The notes under the pieces were generated by a model. The model saw nothing but the letters and a program-made list of their open reading frames with translations. It did no database searches and was not told where the DNA came from. This document shows, piece after piece, positions 35,664 through 44,387 of a stretch of DNA of 64,000 nt (position 1 is its first letter; the number at the start of each line of letters is the position of its first letter). The position numbers and the translations under genes are program-made. This stretch comes from Erysipelothrix anatis. GTDB taxonomy: Bacteria; Bacillota_I; Bacilli_A; Erysipelotrichales; Erysipelotrichaceae. The stretch is from NCBI RefSeq assembly GCF_009828745.1, contig NZ_WTSX01000003.1, forward strand, positions 136,058-200,057. The letters are read 5' to 3'.

Positions 35664-36266
35664 TTATTCTTTCATCAAATAGCGCATTTTCGTTAGTATT
35701 TCCTGATAGCGACGGCGTGCGACTGGAAGTTTTAAGCCATTTTTTAGAATGACATGATCCTTGTTTACGGTTACAACTTGGCATAAATTCACAAGAACCC
35801 CTCGATAAATTTCTAGAAACGGCCATGCTTCAAGATAACCTTGCCAATATGAGATTGTATTCGTATCAAGATATTCATCAGTCGCTGTTTTGATTGACAG
35901 GCGGCGCCCTCTTGTTTCGATAACACAAATCATCCCGACATCAATACGCACAACACGACGTTTACCAAGCGTGATTTCTTGGGGTTCATACTTCGGTCGA
36001 TCGATAATTTTTCGGATTGCTTTGAGTATCTGTTCTTTGTGGTGGCAGGACTGAATGCATTGATAAGATGGAACATCAAACCCTATTAAAATTGTCTTAC
36101 AGGGGTCATGATATTTCATAATGCAATCTGCAATCATTAAATCTACATTTTCTGGTGAATCAATAACGGTAAAGGGCTGATTGAACAAATCTTGATACAG
36201 CACTAAAATTTCTTTAACACGTATGTTTGAATTCCGATTTCGGATGTTTAATTGAACTCGAATCAC
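35664..36266 (-). CDS. LytTR-domain DNA-binding regulator, paralogue B
   Basis: 200 aa from a GTG at 36266, which sits eight bases after GAGGAG and aligns with the start of paralogue A; an ATG six bases earlier is too close to the ribosome site. The C-terminal LytTR domain shows ICVIETRGRRLSIKT, PFLEIYRGVLVNL and NGLKLPVARRRYQEI. The N-terminal region again has KTILIGFDVPSYQC in place of a receiver domain. The two genes are tandem duplicates about 165 bp apart. LytTR operator-like repeats lie upstream. Confidence 0.82.
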   Translation of the reverse strand: MIRVQLNIRNRNSNIRVKEILVLYQDLFNQPFTVIDSPENVDLMIADCIMKYHDPCKTILIGFDVPSYQCIQSCHHKEQILKAIRKIIDRPKYEPQEITLGKRRVVRIDVGMICVIETRGRRLSIKTATDEYLDTNTISYWQGYLEAWPFLEIYRGVLVNLCQVVTVNKDHVILKNGLKLPVARRRYQEILTKMRYLMKE

Positions 36267-36312
36267 TGGCATCTCTCCTCGATTTTTGCATAATTTAATA
36301 TGAACCAGTTTT

Positions 36313-36387
36313 ATTGTAAAGATTCTTTGTATTAGCGGTCGTTTATGTATGGCGAACGGTCATATTTTTAAATAAGTAACCGTTCGC
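36313..36387 (-). promoter_or_regulatory. Candidate LytTR operator and promoter of paralogue B
   Basis: On the minus strand GACCGTTCGC (36361-36352) and GACCGCTAAT (36340-36331) are direct repeats with a 21-bp period. The second overlaps the -35 position of a TACAAT -10 box (36318-36313). A further ACCGTTCGC on the plus strand (36379-36387) makes an inverted repeat with GCGAACGGT at 36352-36360. The half-sites resemble the LytTR consensus. Confidence 0.5.
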
Positions 36388-36403
36388 AACATTCCTATCT
36401 CAT

Positions 36404-36427
36404 AAAAAAAACTCGCCGAAGCGAGTT
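36404..36427 (-). terminator. Terminator of copB
   Basis: AACTCGC, loop, GCGAGTT, then eight T on the minus strand; the TAA stop lies at the stem base. Confidence 0.8.
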
Positions 36428-38762
36428 ATTTTATTTTAAGAAGCATTGCATTAATCGCGACGATAACTGTTGAGAGCGACATTAATACGGCTCCAACTGC
36501 TGGAGATAGAATAAATCCAATGCCCGCTAGTATACCAGCTGCCAATGGAATAGCAATGAAGTTATATCCAGCTCCCCAAAGTAGATTCTCTTTCATCTTA
36601 CGTGACGTGTTACGTGCTAATGACACGAAATGAAGAATATCCGAAGGATTACTCTTAACAAGAATAACATCCGCTGAATCGATTGCAACATCCGTTCCAG
36701 CACCAATTGCGACACCAACGTTGGCACGCGCTAAACTTGGCGCATCGTTAACACCATCGCCGACCATGATGACAGTTAGCCCTTGATCTTGATATTCACG
36801 AACAATACGTTCTTTGTCTTCTGGCATCAATTCCCCATGAACATCATCGATACCAAGATTCTTAGCAATCACTTGAGCTGCTTGTTTATTATCACCCGTT
36901 AGCATTACTGGTTTGATGCCAAGTGCTTTGAGTTGACGAATCATCTCGCGAGAGTCTTCTTTAATTTCGTCTCCTTGAGCAATCCAACCTGTGTTGCGAT
37001 CATCCACAAGTAAGAAACTAATGGAATAACCTTCACCCGATAACGCCTTAAATGCTGCATCATCGTATGGAATTTTATTGTTTTGAAGATATTTCACACT
37101 TGTTATTTTTACATCATGACCTTCAAGCATTCCTTCAAGACCTATCCCTGCAATTGTAGTGACATTTTCTGCCTTCAAGAGCGTGATGTTCTGAGCTTCT
37201 GCTTCATCAAGAATTCCAACCGCTAATGGATGGGATGATGATTGTTCTAAGGTTGCGAAGTATTGGAGTACTTTTTCTTTGGAGTATGACTCATCAAATG
37301 AACGATAATCTGTAACAACGAAGTTTCCTTCTGTTAATGTTCCGGTTTTATCCATCATGATGACGTCAATATTTTGTGCAACTTCAAGCGCTTGGCGTGA
37401 TTTGATCAGTAACCCATTTTGAGCTCCTAATGATGTTGAGCGTGCCGTTACGAGTGGAATTGCCAATCCCAATGCATGAGGACACGCAATCACAAGGACG
37501 GTAACCATGCGTTCAATTCCTGTATTTACATTGGTTAATATTGACCAAATAATCAATGCTAAGATACCCACGACAACGGCAATATAGAATAACCATTTTG
37601 CAACAACATCAGCCATCGATTCTGCTTTAGATTTATCTTTTGACGCTTGATCGACCAACGTCATTACTTGTGCAAGGAAACCGGATTCACCAGTTCCCGT
37701 TACTTCGACGGTAAGCGTTCCAGATCCATTAACAGATCCCCCAATAACCTTATCGCCTGGTTTCTTTTGAACAGCTCGTGATTCACCGGTAATCATTGAT
37801 TCGTTGACGGATGTCTTTCCATCTACAATCACACCATCTGCTGGCATATTTTCTCCTGCTTTAATGATGACTTTGTCTCCGATAGTGATATCTTTCAACG
37901 AACGAACTTCTGTTGCCCCGTTTTCAAGGAGTACGGTTGCATCACTTGGAAGTAATTCAGCCATGCGTTGTAAGGCATTACCGGCATTCGAAATTGCCTC
38001 CATCTCAATCCAGTGACCAAGTAGCATAATGAGAATTAAGCTCGCAAGTTCCCAAAAGAAGTCCATAATGTGCACGGGACTACCGAGCACCGTGTTCATT
38101 ACGAATGCATACATACTATAGATATATGCGACGGATATCCCCAATGAAATTAATGTCATCATTGCTGGATTTTTAGATTTTAACTCTGATTTCGCTCCCG
38201 CTAAAAACGGCTGTCCACCATAGAAGTATAGAACGGTCGCTAAAATTGCGACAACCCACTCGCTTCCTGGAAATGTAAATTGGAAAGGAAGGGTTACCCC
38301 CATCATTGGTGCAAGAAAGAGTATTGGTACACCAAAGAACAGCGAAACGATAAACTTTTGTTTAAATGCTGTACCGTGTCCCGAATGGTCGTGTCCTGAA
38401 TGATCTCCATGTCCTGAATGATTTCCATGTCCTGAATGATCTCCATGTCCTGAATGATCTCCATGTCCTGAATGATCTCCATGTCCTGAATGATCCATAT
38501 GTTTCGAATGATCCATATGTTCCGAATGATCCATATGTTCCGAATGATCCATATGTTCCGAATGATCCATATGTTCCGAATGATCCATATGTTCCGAATG
38601 ATCCATATGTTCCGAATGATCCATATGTTCCATATGTTCCGAATGATCCATATGCTCTAAATGATTATCATGACTCATAGTTCCTTTTCCATCGCTTGAA
38701 TGGTCATGGTGGCTATGATCGTGCATTGCTTCTTTGTTTTCACTCTTATTTTTTTCTGTCAT
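36426..38762 (-). CDS. copB: CopB-type copper P1B-ATPase with His/Met-repeat N-terminus
   Basis: 778 aa. Residues 13-130 are almost entirely His, Met, Asp, Ser and Gly in six-residue repeats (MDHSEH, then GDHSGH). After them come about eight membrane segments. The transport motif is [12 protein letters not shown] (CPH, P1B-3/CopB class), the phosphorylation site is DKTGTLTEG, the hinge is [11 protein letters not shown], and the nucleotide region has SSHPLAVGI. CopB ATPases export copper. There is no HMA domain; the His-rich tail takes its place. It is divergent from the CopY-type repressor, with cop boxes before both genes. Confidence 0.95.
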   Translation of the reverse strand: MTEKNKSENKEAMHDHSHHDHSSDGKGTMSHDNHLEHMDHSEHMEHMDHSEHMDHSEHMDHSEHMDHSEHMDHSEHMDHSEHMDHSKHMDHSGHGDHSGHGDHSGHGDHSGHGNHSGHGDHSGHDHSGHGTAFKQKFIVSLFFGVPILFLAPMMGVTLPFQFTFPGSEWVVAILATVLYFYGGQPFLAGAKSELKSKNPAMMTLISLGISVAYIYSMYAFVMNTVLGSPVHIMDFFWELASLILIMLLGHWIEMEAISNAGNALQRMAELLPSDATVLLENGATEVRSLKDITIGDKVIIKAGENMPADGVIVDGKTSVNESMITGESRAVQKKPGDKVIGGSVNGSGTLTVEVTGTGESGFLAQVMTLVDQASKDKSKAESMADVVAKWLFYIAVVVGILALIIWSILTNVNTGIERMVTVLVIACPHALGLAIPLVTARSTSLGAQNGLLIKSRQALEVAQNIDVIMMDKTGTLTEGNFVVTDYRSFDESYSKEKVLQYFATLEQSSSHPLAVGILDEAEAQNITLLKAENVTTIAGIGLEGMLEGHDVKITSVKYLQNNKIPYDDAAFKALSGEGYSISFLLVDDRNTGWIAQGDEIKEDSREMIRQLKALGIKPVMLTGDNKQAAQVIAKNLGIDDVHGELMPEDKERIVREYQDQGLTVIMVGDGVNDAPSLARANVGVAIGAGTDVAIDSADVILVKSNPSDILHFVSLARNTSRKMKENLLWGAGYNFIAIPLAAGILAGIGFILSPAVGAVLMSLSTVIVAINAMLLKIK
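38373..38651 (-). repeat. 18-bp tandem repeats encoding the CopB metal-binding tail
   Basis: About fifteen 18-bp units in frame. The 5' group encodes MDHSEH (about nine units) and the 3' group GDHSGH (about five units). The near-identity of units at the DNA level suggests length change by slippage. Confidence 0.9.
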
Positions 38763-38785
38763 ATTAATCCCTCCACTTTCTTATA

Positions 38786-38801
38786 GTTTACAACTGTAAA
38801 C
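38786..38801. promoter_or_regulatory. cop box upstream of copB
   Basis: GTTTACAACTGTAAAC, with the TACANNTGTA core at 38789-38798, the known CopY operator, about 25 bp before copB. Confidence 0.85.
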
Positions 38802-39041
38802 GATATATGTCAAATTACATGCATTTTCGTCATGTAAATGGCTCGTTACCACCCTCATCGTAGCAAAGTACGAATCATTAATTGTGACTTAAGTATGACA
38901 TTTCGGAAGGAGTCTATGTTTGATCAATGCAACCTTAGCAATAGTTATAATTCACGGTGAATATAGAAGGTTAGGAATTAAAGTGAATTTCTTGACACAT
39001 TTTGTCTACAACTGTAAACTAATAGTAAGGAAGTGATAACT
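38802..39041. promoter_or_regulatory. Divergent copper control region and copY promoter
   Basis: TTGACA (38992-38997), a 17-bp spacer and TAAACT (39015-39020) form the copY promoter. A second cop box TACAACTGTA (39007-39016) overlaps its -10. Between the boxes a 14-codon ORF with GGAAGGAG (ATG near 38917) exists on the plus strand, of uncertain meaning. Confidence 0.75.
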
Positions 39042-39506
39042 ATGGAAGATATAACAACAGCATCCTCAGCTGAATGGGAGGTAATGCGTGTCATTTGGAG
39101 CCTTGATGAAGCAACCAGCCGCAGCGTTTCAGAAGTTCTTAAAGACACACAAAATTGGGAAGTAGCAACGACCAAAACACTTTTGGGACGACTCGTTAAG
39201 AAAGGCTATTTAGATACGCGTAAAGATGGTAACCGATTCATTTATTTGCCACTTGTTACAGAAGAGGAAAGTGTATCCAATCGCGTCGACAAACTATTTA
39301 CATCAATTTGTAATAGCGCTGTTGGTGGCGCAATCGCAAAAGCAATTGACACCCACAACCTGTCAAAAAAAGACCGAGAAATTATTCTCGCAGCCCTCGA
39401 AGCAAAAGAGTTTGTTGATTCTGTACCCTGCAGTTGCTTACCGAATCAAACAACAAAATGTAACTGTGAAACTGATAATTGTAAGTGTGGTCACAATAAT
39501 AACTAA
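39042..39506 (+). CDS. copY: CopY/BlaI-family copper-responsive repressor
   Basis: 154 aa from the ATG at 39042; a GTG nine bases upstream is less likely, since it lies within the ribosome site region. The N-terminal winged helix is SSAEWEVMRVIWSLDEA ... TKTLLGRLVKKGYL. The C-terminus has a cysteine cluster, CSC then CNC and CKC, the CxC pattern that binds Cu(I) or Zn. The cop boxes on both sides fit autoregulation and control of copB. Confidence 0.93.
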   Translation: MEDITTASSAEWEVMRVIWSLDEATSRSVSEVLKDTQNWEVATTKTLLGRLVKKGYLDTRKDGNRFIYLPLVTEEESVSNRVDKLFTSICNSAVGGAIAKAIDTHNLSKKDREIILAALEAKEFVDSVPCSCLPNQTTKCNCETDNCKCGHNNN

Positions 39507-39514
39507 CAAAATTA

Positions 39515-39558
39515 AAAAACACCCCGATTGGAACTTTTCTCCAATGGGGTGTTTTTTT
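39515..39558. terminator. Strong terminator of copY
   Basis: A 15- to 16-bp stem (AAACACCCC arm with GGGGTGTTT arm) followed by a seven-T run. Confidence 0.9.
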
Positions 39559-39583
39559 GGGTGATAGGGCCCAATTATAATCT

Positions 39584-40087
39584 TTACTGTGCAACTTTAA
39601 ATGTATTACTGATCGCTAATGTTTCTTTAACATTGACGTCAAATGTAAGTTCTTGATTTAAAACATCTGTAGGAACTTGGGCTGCAAATTGAATTACAGC
39701 ATCTGCTTTTGGTTGTAGTCGTTCAAATTGACTGAATTTTTCTTGATTGCTAATTTCGAAAAATGTTGTCGTCTTGATGACTTCTGAACCAACTTTTAGT
39801 GTTCCTAAAATATCTGTTTTTGAATCCAGCTCATCTTTAGTATTGTTGGTTACTTTAGCTTTTACACTAACCCATACTTTACCCTCTTCTTTAATTGGAT
39901 ATTCCAATTTATCTGAAGGTGCTGATGTAGGTTTTAAACCTTTGTCAGCTTCAATAGAGATTATTTCATAAGATAAAGCATTTCCCTCAACCGCTTTACC
40001 GATTTCTGCAGGTGACGTTGTTACTGTCTTTGATCCACAACCGACAAGTACAAACATTAATGTCACCAAGGTCACTAATTTTTTCAT
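39584..40087 (-). CDS. Lipoprotein with DUF4352-like beta-sandwich
   Basis: 167 aa. Lipobox LVGC (Cys about 17). After residue 35 comes an Ig-like domain with the DUF4352 pattern: GKVWVSVKAKVTNNTKDELD, then QPKADAVIQFAAQVP and a terminal strand. Such lipoproteins are surface-exposed and of unknown function. It converges on copY but has its own short promoter region before 40195. Confidence 0.8.
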   Translation of the reverse strand: MKKLVTLVTLMFVLVGCGSKTVTTSPAEIGKAVEGNALSYEIISIEADKGLKPTSAPSDKLEYPIKEEGKVWVSVKAKVTNNTKDELDSKTDILGTLKVGSEVIKTTTFFEISNQEKFSQFERLQPKADAVIQFAAQVPTDVLNQELTFDVNVKETLAISNTFKVAQ

Positions 40088-40194
40088 TGTATTTCCTCAG
40101 CTTTCCTCAACTATTGTACACAATTATTGCTTTGATGACTACCTTGATTCACTGACTTTCTTAAGATAAAATAAAGAGAAAACGGAGTCGAACT

Positions 40195-41076
40195 ATGAAT
40201 CAATGGACAGTAACCACACATGACGTTGGCAAACGCATTGATGTGTTTATCAGTGAAAAACTTAACCTTTCACGAAGTAAGGCATCAGAAATGATTAAAG
40301 ATGGCATTGTATTTGGTAACGATACATGCTTAAAATCGAAGTATAAAGTTAAATTGAATGATATAATCAAGGCAGAAGACTATCATGTCAAAGCCTCAAC
40401 ACTTGAAGGCGTTGCAATGGCTTTGGATATAGTTTTTGAAGACCGCGATATTTTGGTTCTCAATAAGCAACGTGGGCTGGTTGTTCACCCAGGGAAAGGT
40501 GTTCATGAACCCACACTTTTGCATGGCTTAGTTCATTACTTGAACCAAGGTGATGAGGTTATAAAACCTGGGATGGTGCATCGCATTGACCGCGATACTT
40601 CAGGACTTCTTGTCATTGCAAAAAATGATAAAGCTCATACATTTTTGGCTGACCAACTTGTGGATAAAACGATGGCCCGTACCTATCTTGCTTTGGTCCA
40701 TGGTGTTATTGAAGACGCTATGATTACAATTGAAGCGCCAATTGGTATGGATCCCTTAAACACAAAGAAAATGAGTGTTACTGAGAAGAACAGTAAATAT
40801 GCTAAAACCGATTTTATTGTGAAGCAACGGTTTGATACGATGACGCTAGTTGAATGTCATTTGTATACCGGTCGCACGCATCAAATTCGTGTGCATGCAG
40901 CATATTCTGGTCATCCTTTGTTAGGCGATCCTTTGTATGGAATCGATGATGACAAATCATCAGGGCATTATCTTGTTGCTTATCAACTCCAGTTTATCCA
41001 TCCGCGAACACACCAACGTGTATCGTATCAAGTCGATATTCCTGAATATTTTGAACAGGCATATCCCCTAAAGTAG
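40195..41076 (+). CDS. rluD: RluA-family pseudouridine synthase (RluD-like)
   Basis: 293 aa. An N-terminal S4 RNA-binding domain (about 13-60: RIDVFISEKLNLSRSKASEMI). The catalytic motif HRIDRDTSGLLV holds the nucleophilic aspartate, and GRTHQIRVHAAY is the family motif III. It isomerises uridines in 23S rRNA. A membrane GDPD gene follows 13 bp downstream. Confidence 0.92.
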   Translation: MNQWTVTTHDVGKRIDVFISEKLNLSRSKASEMIKDGIVFGNDTCLKSKYKVKLNDIIKAEDYHVKASTLEGVAMALDIVFEDRDILVLNKQRGLVVHPGKGVHEPTLLHGLVHYLNQGDEVIKPGMVHRIDRDTSGLLVIAKNDKAHTFLADQLVDKTMARTYLALVHGVIEDAMITIEAPIGMDPLNTKKMSVTEKNSKYAKTDFIVKQRFDTMTLVECHLYTGRTHQIRVHAAYSGHPLLGDPLYGIDDDKSSGHYLVAYQLQFIHPRTHQRVSYQVDIPEYFEQAYPLK

Positions 41077-41089
41077 AGATGAGGTAGCT

Positions 41090-42868
41090 ATGAAGCAGAA
41101 AATAAAAGTGCGCGACATTTTTAAATCAACATTTAAATACATACGTTTTGATATGTGGCGTTATTTGGTCGTTGCGATTTTAGCAGAAACCATGGTTATA
41201 TTATTAACCAAACAAATTACAAATCGACTCTTCGACCTGGCACTTGTCAGTGCGAAAGTTCACGGAATCAACAATGAAAACTTTTTAGGTATACTTTTCA
41301 ATCCGATTGCCATTACCCTCTTACTGATAATGGTCGTCGTTCTAGGAAGTATTGGTGTTGTTCAGTTAATTGCAATTCTTGCATTTGCTGATCGAAAATA
41401 CCACCCTGAACCCCTTACGATTCAATCAATCTTTGCGCCCTTAAAACGACTCCGCGCTAAAGATATCCCGATTTTCTTAATTTTTATCTTTATCATTATG
41501 CCGTTTGGAAATATTGGATTGACTTCTACGGTAACATCCAGTTTACAAATTCCGCTTTTCTTAATTGATTTTATTTATGAATTTGCCTGGATGAAGTATG
41601 CATATATTACACTAGGATGGATTCTTTTCTATCTTAACTTGCGTCTATTTTATGCCATCATCATTTTCTACAATGAAGATGTCAATTTCTATGAAGCACT
41701 CAAGAGTAGTTGGAAGATGACCCGCCGCCAAGAGTTTACCATTCTTAAAATCGTGGCTGCGATTGGATTCCTCTCTGTCTTATCGATTTTAGTTGGATCC
41801 ATGGTATTACTTGTTTCCGGTGCCTTTATCGAAACAGTCTTGCCACAGTACCAATTTATCATTGAAACCATTACAAACACTTTAGTCATCTTCTGGACTT
41901 TCACCACTATTGCGTTCGCAAGTGTCTGGCTCATTCAAACTGTTACAGTGAGTTATCATGAACTAAAAGGCACACAGATTCACATCCATGCATTAACACC
42001 AAAATCGCGTCGACGTCTCCAACTTATTAATGTTGGCGTTATCTTTGTTTATCTTGGATTTTCTGCACTTCTTTATATGGACATGCCCAATAACGAACTT
42101 CGCAATGACACACAAATTGTCGCACACCGTGGTGATACGAAACGTGCCGTTGAGAATTCACTAGAGTCACTTAAATATGCAAATGAATTTAAACCTGACT
42201 ATGTGGAGATGGACGTTCAAGAAATATCAGATGGTACGATTGTTGTGTTTCACGATCCAGATTTAAAACGTATTGGCACGAACTCGAATGCGATTTATCC
42301 TTACACATGGGAAGACCTCTCTAAAGAAACAATTACAAGTAAAGGTCATGAATCAACCATTCCAACATTCAAAGAATATATGGAACTTGCTCGTTCTTTA
42401 AACCAAAAGATTATGGTAGAAATTAAAGCACATAAAACTGACAGTCCCGAGTATCTTGCAAATATCATGCAGATTATCCGTGATGCAGACATGGAACACA
42501 TGGTTTCTTTCCAAAGTCTCGATAAAAATGCGATTGTAAACTTTAAGGCAATGTACCCTAACGCTTACACTGGCTATATTATTGGTTTTAATCTTGGTGG
42601 TATTGAACCGATGCCCGTTGATTTCTATTCGATCGAAGATACATCAATTACAACACGTGTCGTAAACGATATCAAAAATCAGAAAAAAGCCCTGTACGCA
42701 TGGACGATTAATACCTCTGACCTTATGGAAGTATATATTCGAACCAATGTTAATGGTATCATCACCGATGATCCCGAAACAGCAATCCAGGTTAAACAAG
42801 ATATTAAGAACGGACCTTTGGATCGCCTCTTTTGGTCCCTTGAATCCATTGTCGATAGTATCAACTAA
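41090..42868 (+). CDS. Membrane-domain glycerophosphodiester phosphodiesterase
   Basis: 592 aa, ATG after GATGAGGT. Residues 1-330 hold about eight hydrophobic segments (the glycerophosphoryl diester phosphodiesterase membrane domain). Residues 340-575 are the GDPD catalytic barrel: VAHRGDTKRAVENSLESL, EMDVQEISDGTIVVFHD, and MVEIKAH. It hydrolyses glycerophosphodiesters from phospholipid or lipoteichoic acid turnover. A shared terminator follows. Confidence 0.9.
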   Translation: MKQKIKVRDIFKSTFKYIRFDMWRYLVVAILAETMVILLTKQITNRLFDLALVSAKVHGINNENFLGILFNPIAITLLLIMVVVLGSIGVVQLIAILAFADRKYHPEPLTIQSIFAPLKRLRAKDIPIFLIFIFIIMPFGNIGLTSTVTSSLQIPLFLIDFIYEFAWMKYAYITLGWILFYLNLRLFYAIIIFYNEDVNFYEALKSSWKMTRRQEFTILKIVAAIGFLSVLSILVGSMVLLVSGAFIETVLPQYQFIIETITNTLVIFWTFTTIAFASVWLIQTVTVSYHELKGTQIHIHALTPKSRRRLQLINVGVIFVYLGFSALLYMDMPNNELRNDTQIVAHRGDTKRAVENSLESLKYANEFKPDYVEMDVQEISDGTIVVFHDPDLKRIGTNSNAIYPYTWEDLSKETITSKGHESTIPTFKEYMELARSLNQKIMVEIKAHKTDSPEYLANIMQIIRDADMEHMVSFQSLDKNAIVNFKAMYPNAYTGYIIGFNLGGIEPMPVDFYSIEDTSITTRVVNDIKNQKKALYAWTINTSDLMEVYIRTNVNGIITDDPETAIQVKQDIKNGPLDRLFWSLESIVDSIN

Positions 42869-42871
42869 GTA

Positions 42872-42898
42872 AAAACGCCATGATAATCATGGCGTTTT
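42872..42898. terminator. Bidirectional terminator, GDPD and HAD genes
   Basis: AAAACGCCATGA, loop, TCATGGCGTTTT. Confidence 0.85.
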
Positions 42899-42900
42899 CT

Positions 42901-43755
42901 TTAGTCTTGATGGAGGACATGCGTCGCAATATAATGTGCAACACCATCTTCATCATTCGAAAGTGTAATTGCATCAGCAATTGTTTTGAGATTCTCGCGT
43001 GCATTGGCCATCGCGACACCACATCCTGCTTTCGCAATCATCGTTAGGTCATTATCGCTATCACCAAATGTCATAACTTCTTCAGGTTTGATCCCTAAAG
43101 ATGCAGCATAGTTTAGAATGGCATCCCCTTTGTTCACCGAGCGTGGCATAATCTCTGCCCATCCATCTCCAACAATCAATAAATTGTAACGGGAGTCAAA
43201 TTCTTTTGCAATGCGTTCTTTTACCAATTCGGTATAATCACCATTTTGGATATAAACCATTTTTAGAATCTGATGACCTGTTTCAAAAAGATGTTTGATA
43301 TCCTTCAGTCCTGTTATTTTTTCTGCATTGAGAGACTCATTAAAGAACTTAAATTGTTGTTCAGAAATTCCCAACTGGTAGTCTTGGAATGCTACATCAT
43401 CCATATGATAATAAATCTTATCTTCAAAACAATAGAGCACTCCCATAAAATATTTGTTTCCGATTGCTTCTTTTAGCTCGCAATCTTCATATGTCATGGT
43501 CGGTGCATGGTAATGGTAGTCTCGTGAATCATTATCAACACGTAGACCGTTTAAGCAAATTATGGCTGTATCATCACCTTCAATACCCAGTTGTCGTGCA
43601 ATACCACTCGCACTTTCATGGTCACGTCCGGTTGCAAGCGCAAATTGAATGCCTTGCTTTCGTGCTTCGTGAACTATTTTTTTTGTATAATCACTCACTT
43701 CATGATTGCTGTTTATTAAAGTTCCATCAATATCACTTGCTATTAATTTAATCAT
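42901..43755 (-). CDS. Cof-type HAD-IIB family hydrolase (second)
   Basis: 284 aa with GGGAGGT before the ATG. HAD motif I is SDIDGTLINS, motif II lies in ALATGRD, a motif III lysine is in RSVNKGDAI, and motif IV is GDSDNDLTM. A C2 cap is inserted after about residue 85. The substrate is a small phosphomonoester, not identifiable. It is distinct from the HAD at 10108. Confidence 0.9.
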   Translation of the reverse strand: MIKLIASDIDGTLINSNHEVSDYTKKIVHEARKQGIQFALATGRDHESASGIARQLGIEGDDTAIICLNGLRVDNDSRDYHYHAPTMTYEDCELKEAIGNKYFMGVLYCFEDKIYYHMDDVAFQDYQLGISEQQFKFFNESLNAEKITGLKDIKHLFETGHQILKMVYIQNGDYTELVKERIAKEFDSRYNLLIVGDGWAEIMPRSVNKGDAILNYAASLGIKPEEVMTFGDSDNDLTMIAKAGCGVAMANARENLKTIADAITLSNDEDGVAHYIATHVLHQD

Positions 43756-43785
43756 TGCCTTACCTCCCTATGCAACAAAACCAAC

Positions 43786-43806
43786 ATTGCGATGCAATGC
43801 TGGTTT
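43786..43806 (-). terminator. Terminator downstream of the MazG-like gene
   Basis: AACCAGCATTGC, 3-nt loop, GCAATGTTGGTTTT on the minus strand; it also overlaps the leader of the HAD gene. Confidence 0.6.
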
Positions 43807-43810
43807 ATGA

Positions 43811-44197
43811 TTATTTCATTTTTTCGATTGCGTCTTTTAATTTTGGATGTGGATCTTCCCACCCTTGTGGTTTAATCGTTTTCCCGTCTTCATTATAGTG
43901 AGGTTTCCCGTCCTCCCAAAGTTTCGACATATTTGCATGCTGAACTATTTCAAATAATGCTTCCGGCTCAACGCCCATTTCAACCAATGTTCCCAGCGCA
44001 AAATAGATTGTGTCAATCATTGCATCTGCTTGTTCAACAATTTCATCGGCTTCCAAGAATTCATTAATTTCCTCAAGCATCCACTTATAACGTTTTTCAG
44101 CACGTTCTTTTGCCATGAATGCAGGTTTTTCGGAAACGGGGTGGTTAAACTTTTCGTGGAAAAGTTTTACATCATTCCATTCTTTATTCATTCCCAT
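43811..44197 (-). CDS. All-alpha NTP pyrophosphohydrolase (PRA-PH/MazG-like)
   Basis: 128 aa. The metal-binding pattern EEINEFLEA (about 41-49) followed by EQADAMIDTIYFALG (about 54-68) matches the all-alpha NTP-PPase fold with its EExxE and ExxD acids. The C-terminus (HYNEDGKTIKPQGWEDPHP) is typical of the phosphoribosyl-ATP pyrophosphohydrolase-like group found outside his operons. It probably removes non-standard nucleotides. GGAG precedes the start. Confidence 0.8.
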   Translation of the reverse strand: MGMNKEWNDVKLFHEKFNHPVSEKPAFMAKERAEKRYKWMLEEINEFLEADEIVEQADAMIDTIYFALGTLVEMGVEPEALFEIVQHANMSKLWEDGKPHYNEDGKTIKPQGWEDPHPKLKDAIEKMK

Positions 44198-44318
44198 ATG
44201 TCATAATCTCCAATCTTAAATTTGTTTGTTAAATTCTTATATATTATAGCATACTCGCGATTTTAACCCGATGCTTTTCAACGATTATGAAAAACTTTTA
44301 ACAGATTTTCGAGAAAAG

Positions 44319-44373
44319 TTGCAATTTCTGGAATTGTCGTTTATAATGAACATATGAACACACACTCATATGT
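44319..44373 (+). promoter_or_regulatory. Promoter and ArsR-like operator of the P1B-4 ATPase gene
   Basis: TTGCAA (44319-44324), a 17-bp spacer and a perfect TATAAT (44342-44347). Immediately after it is an inverted repeat, ACATATGA (44350-44357) and TCATATGT (44366-44373), with 8-bp spacing. That resembles operators of ArsR/SmtB repressors (CzrA, CadC). No such regulator is encoded in the window. Confidence 0.7.
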
Positions 44374-44387
44374 AAGGAGGTAAACAT

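Noticed and set aside
36352..36387. GCGAACGGT/ACCGTTCGC inverted repeat as a transcription terminator
   Set aside because: The loop is 18 bp and no T run follows; it fits operator half-sites better.
38373..38651. CRISPR-like spaced repeat array
   Set aside because: The units are tandem, 18 bp, without spacers, and in frame in copB.
38366..38680. Open frame on the plus strand opposite the CopB repeats
   Set aside because: Its repetitive sequence is only the complement of the 18-bp coding repeat; the copB frame is the conserved one.
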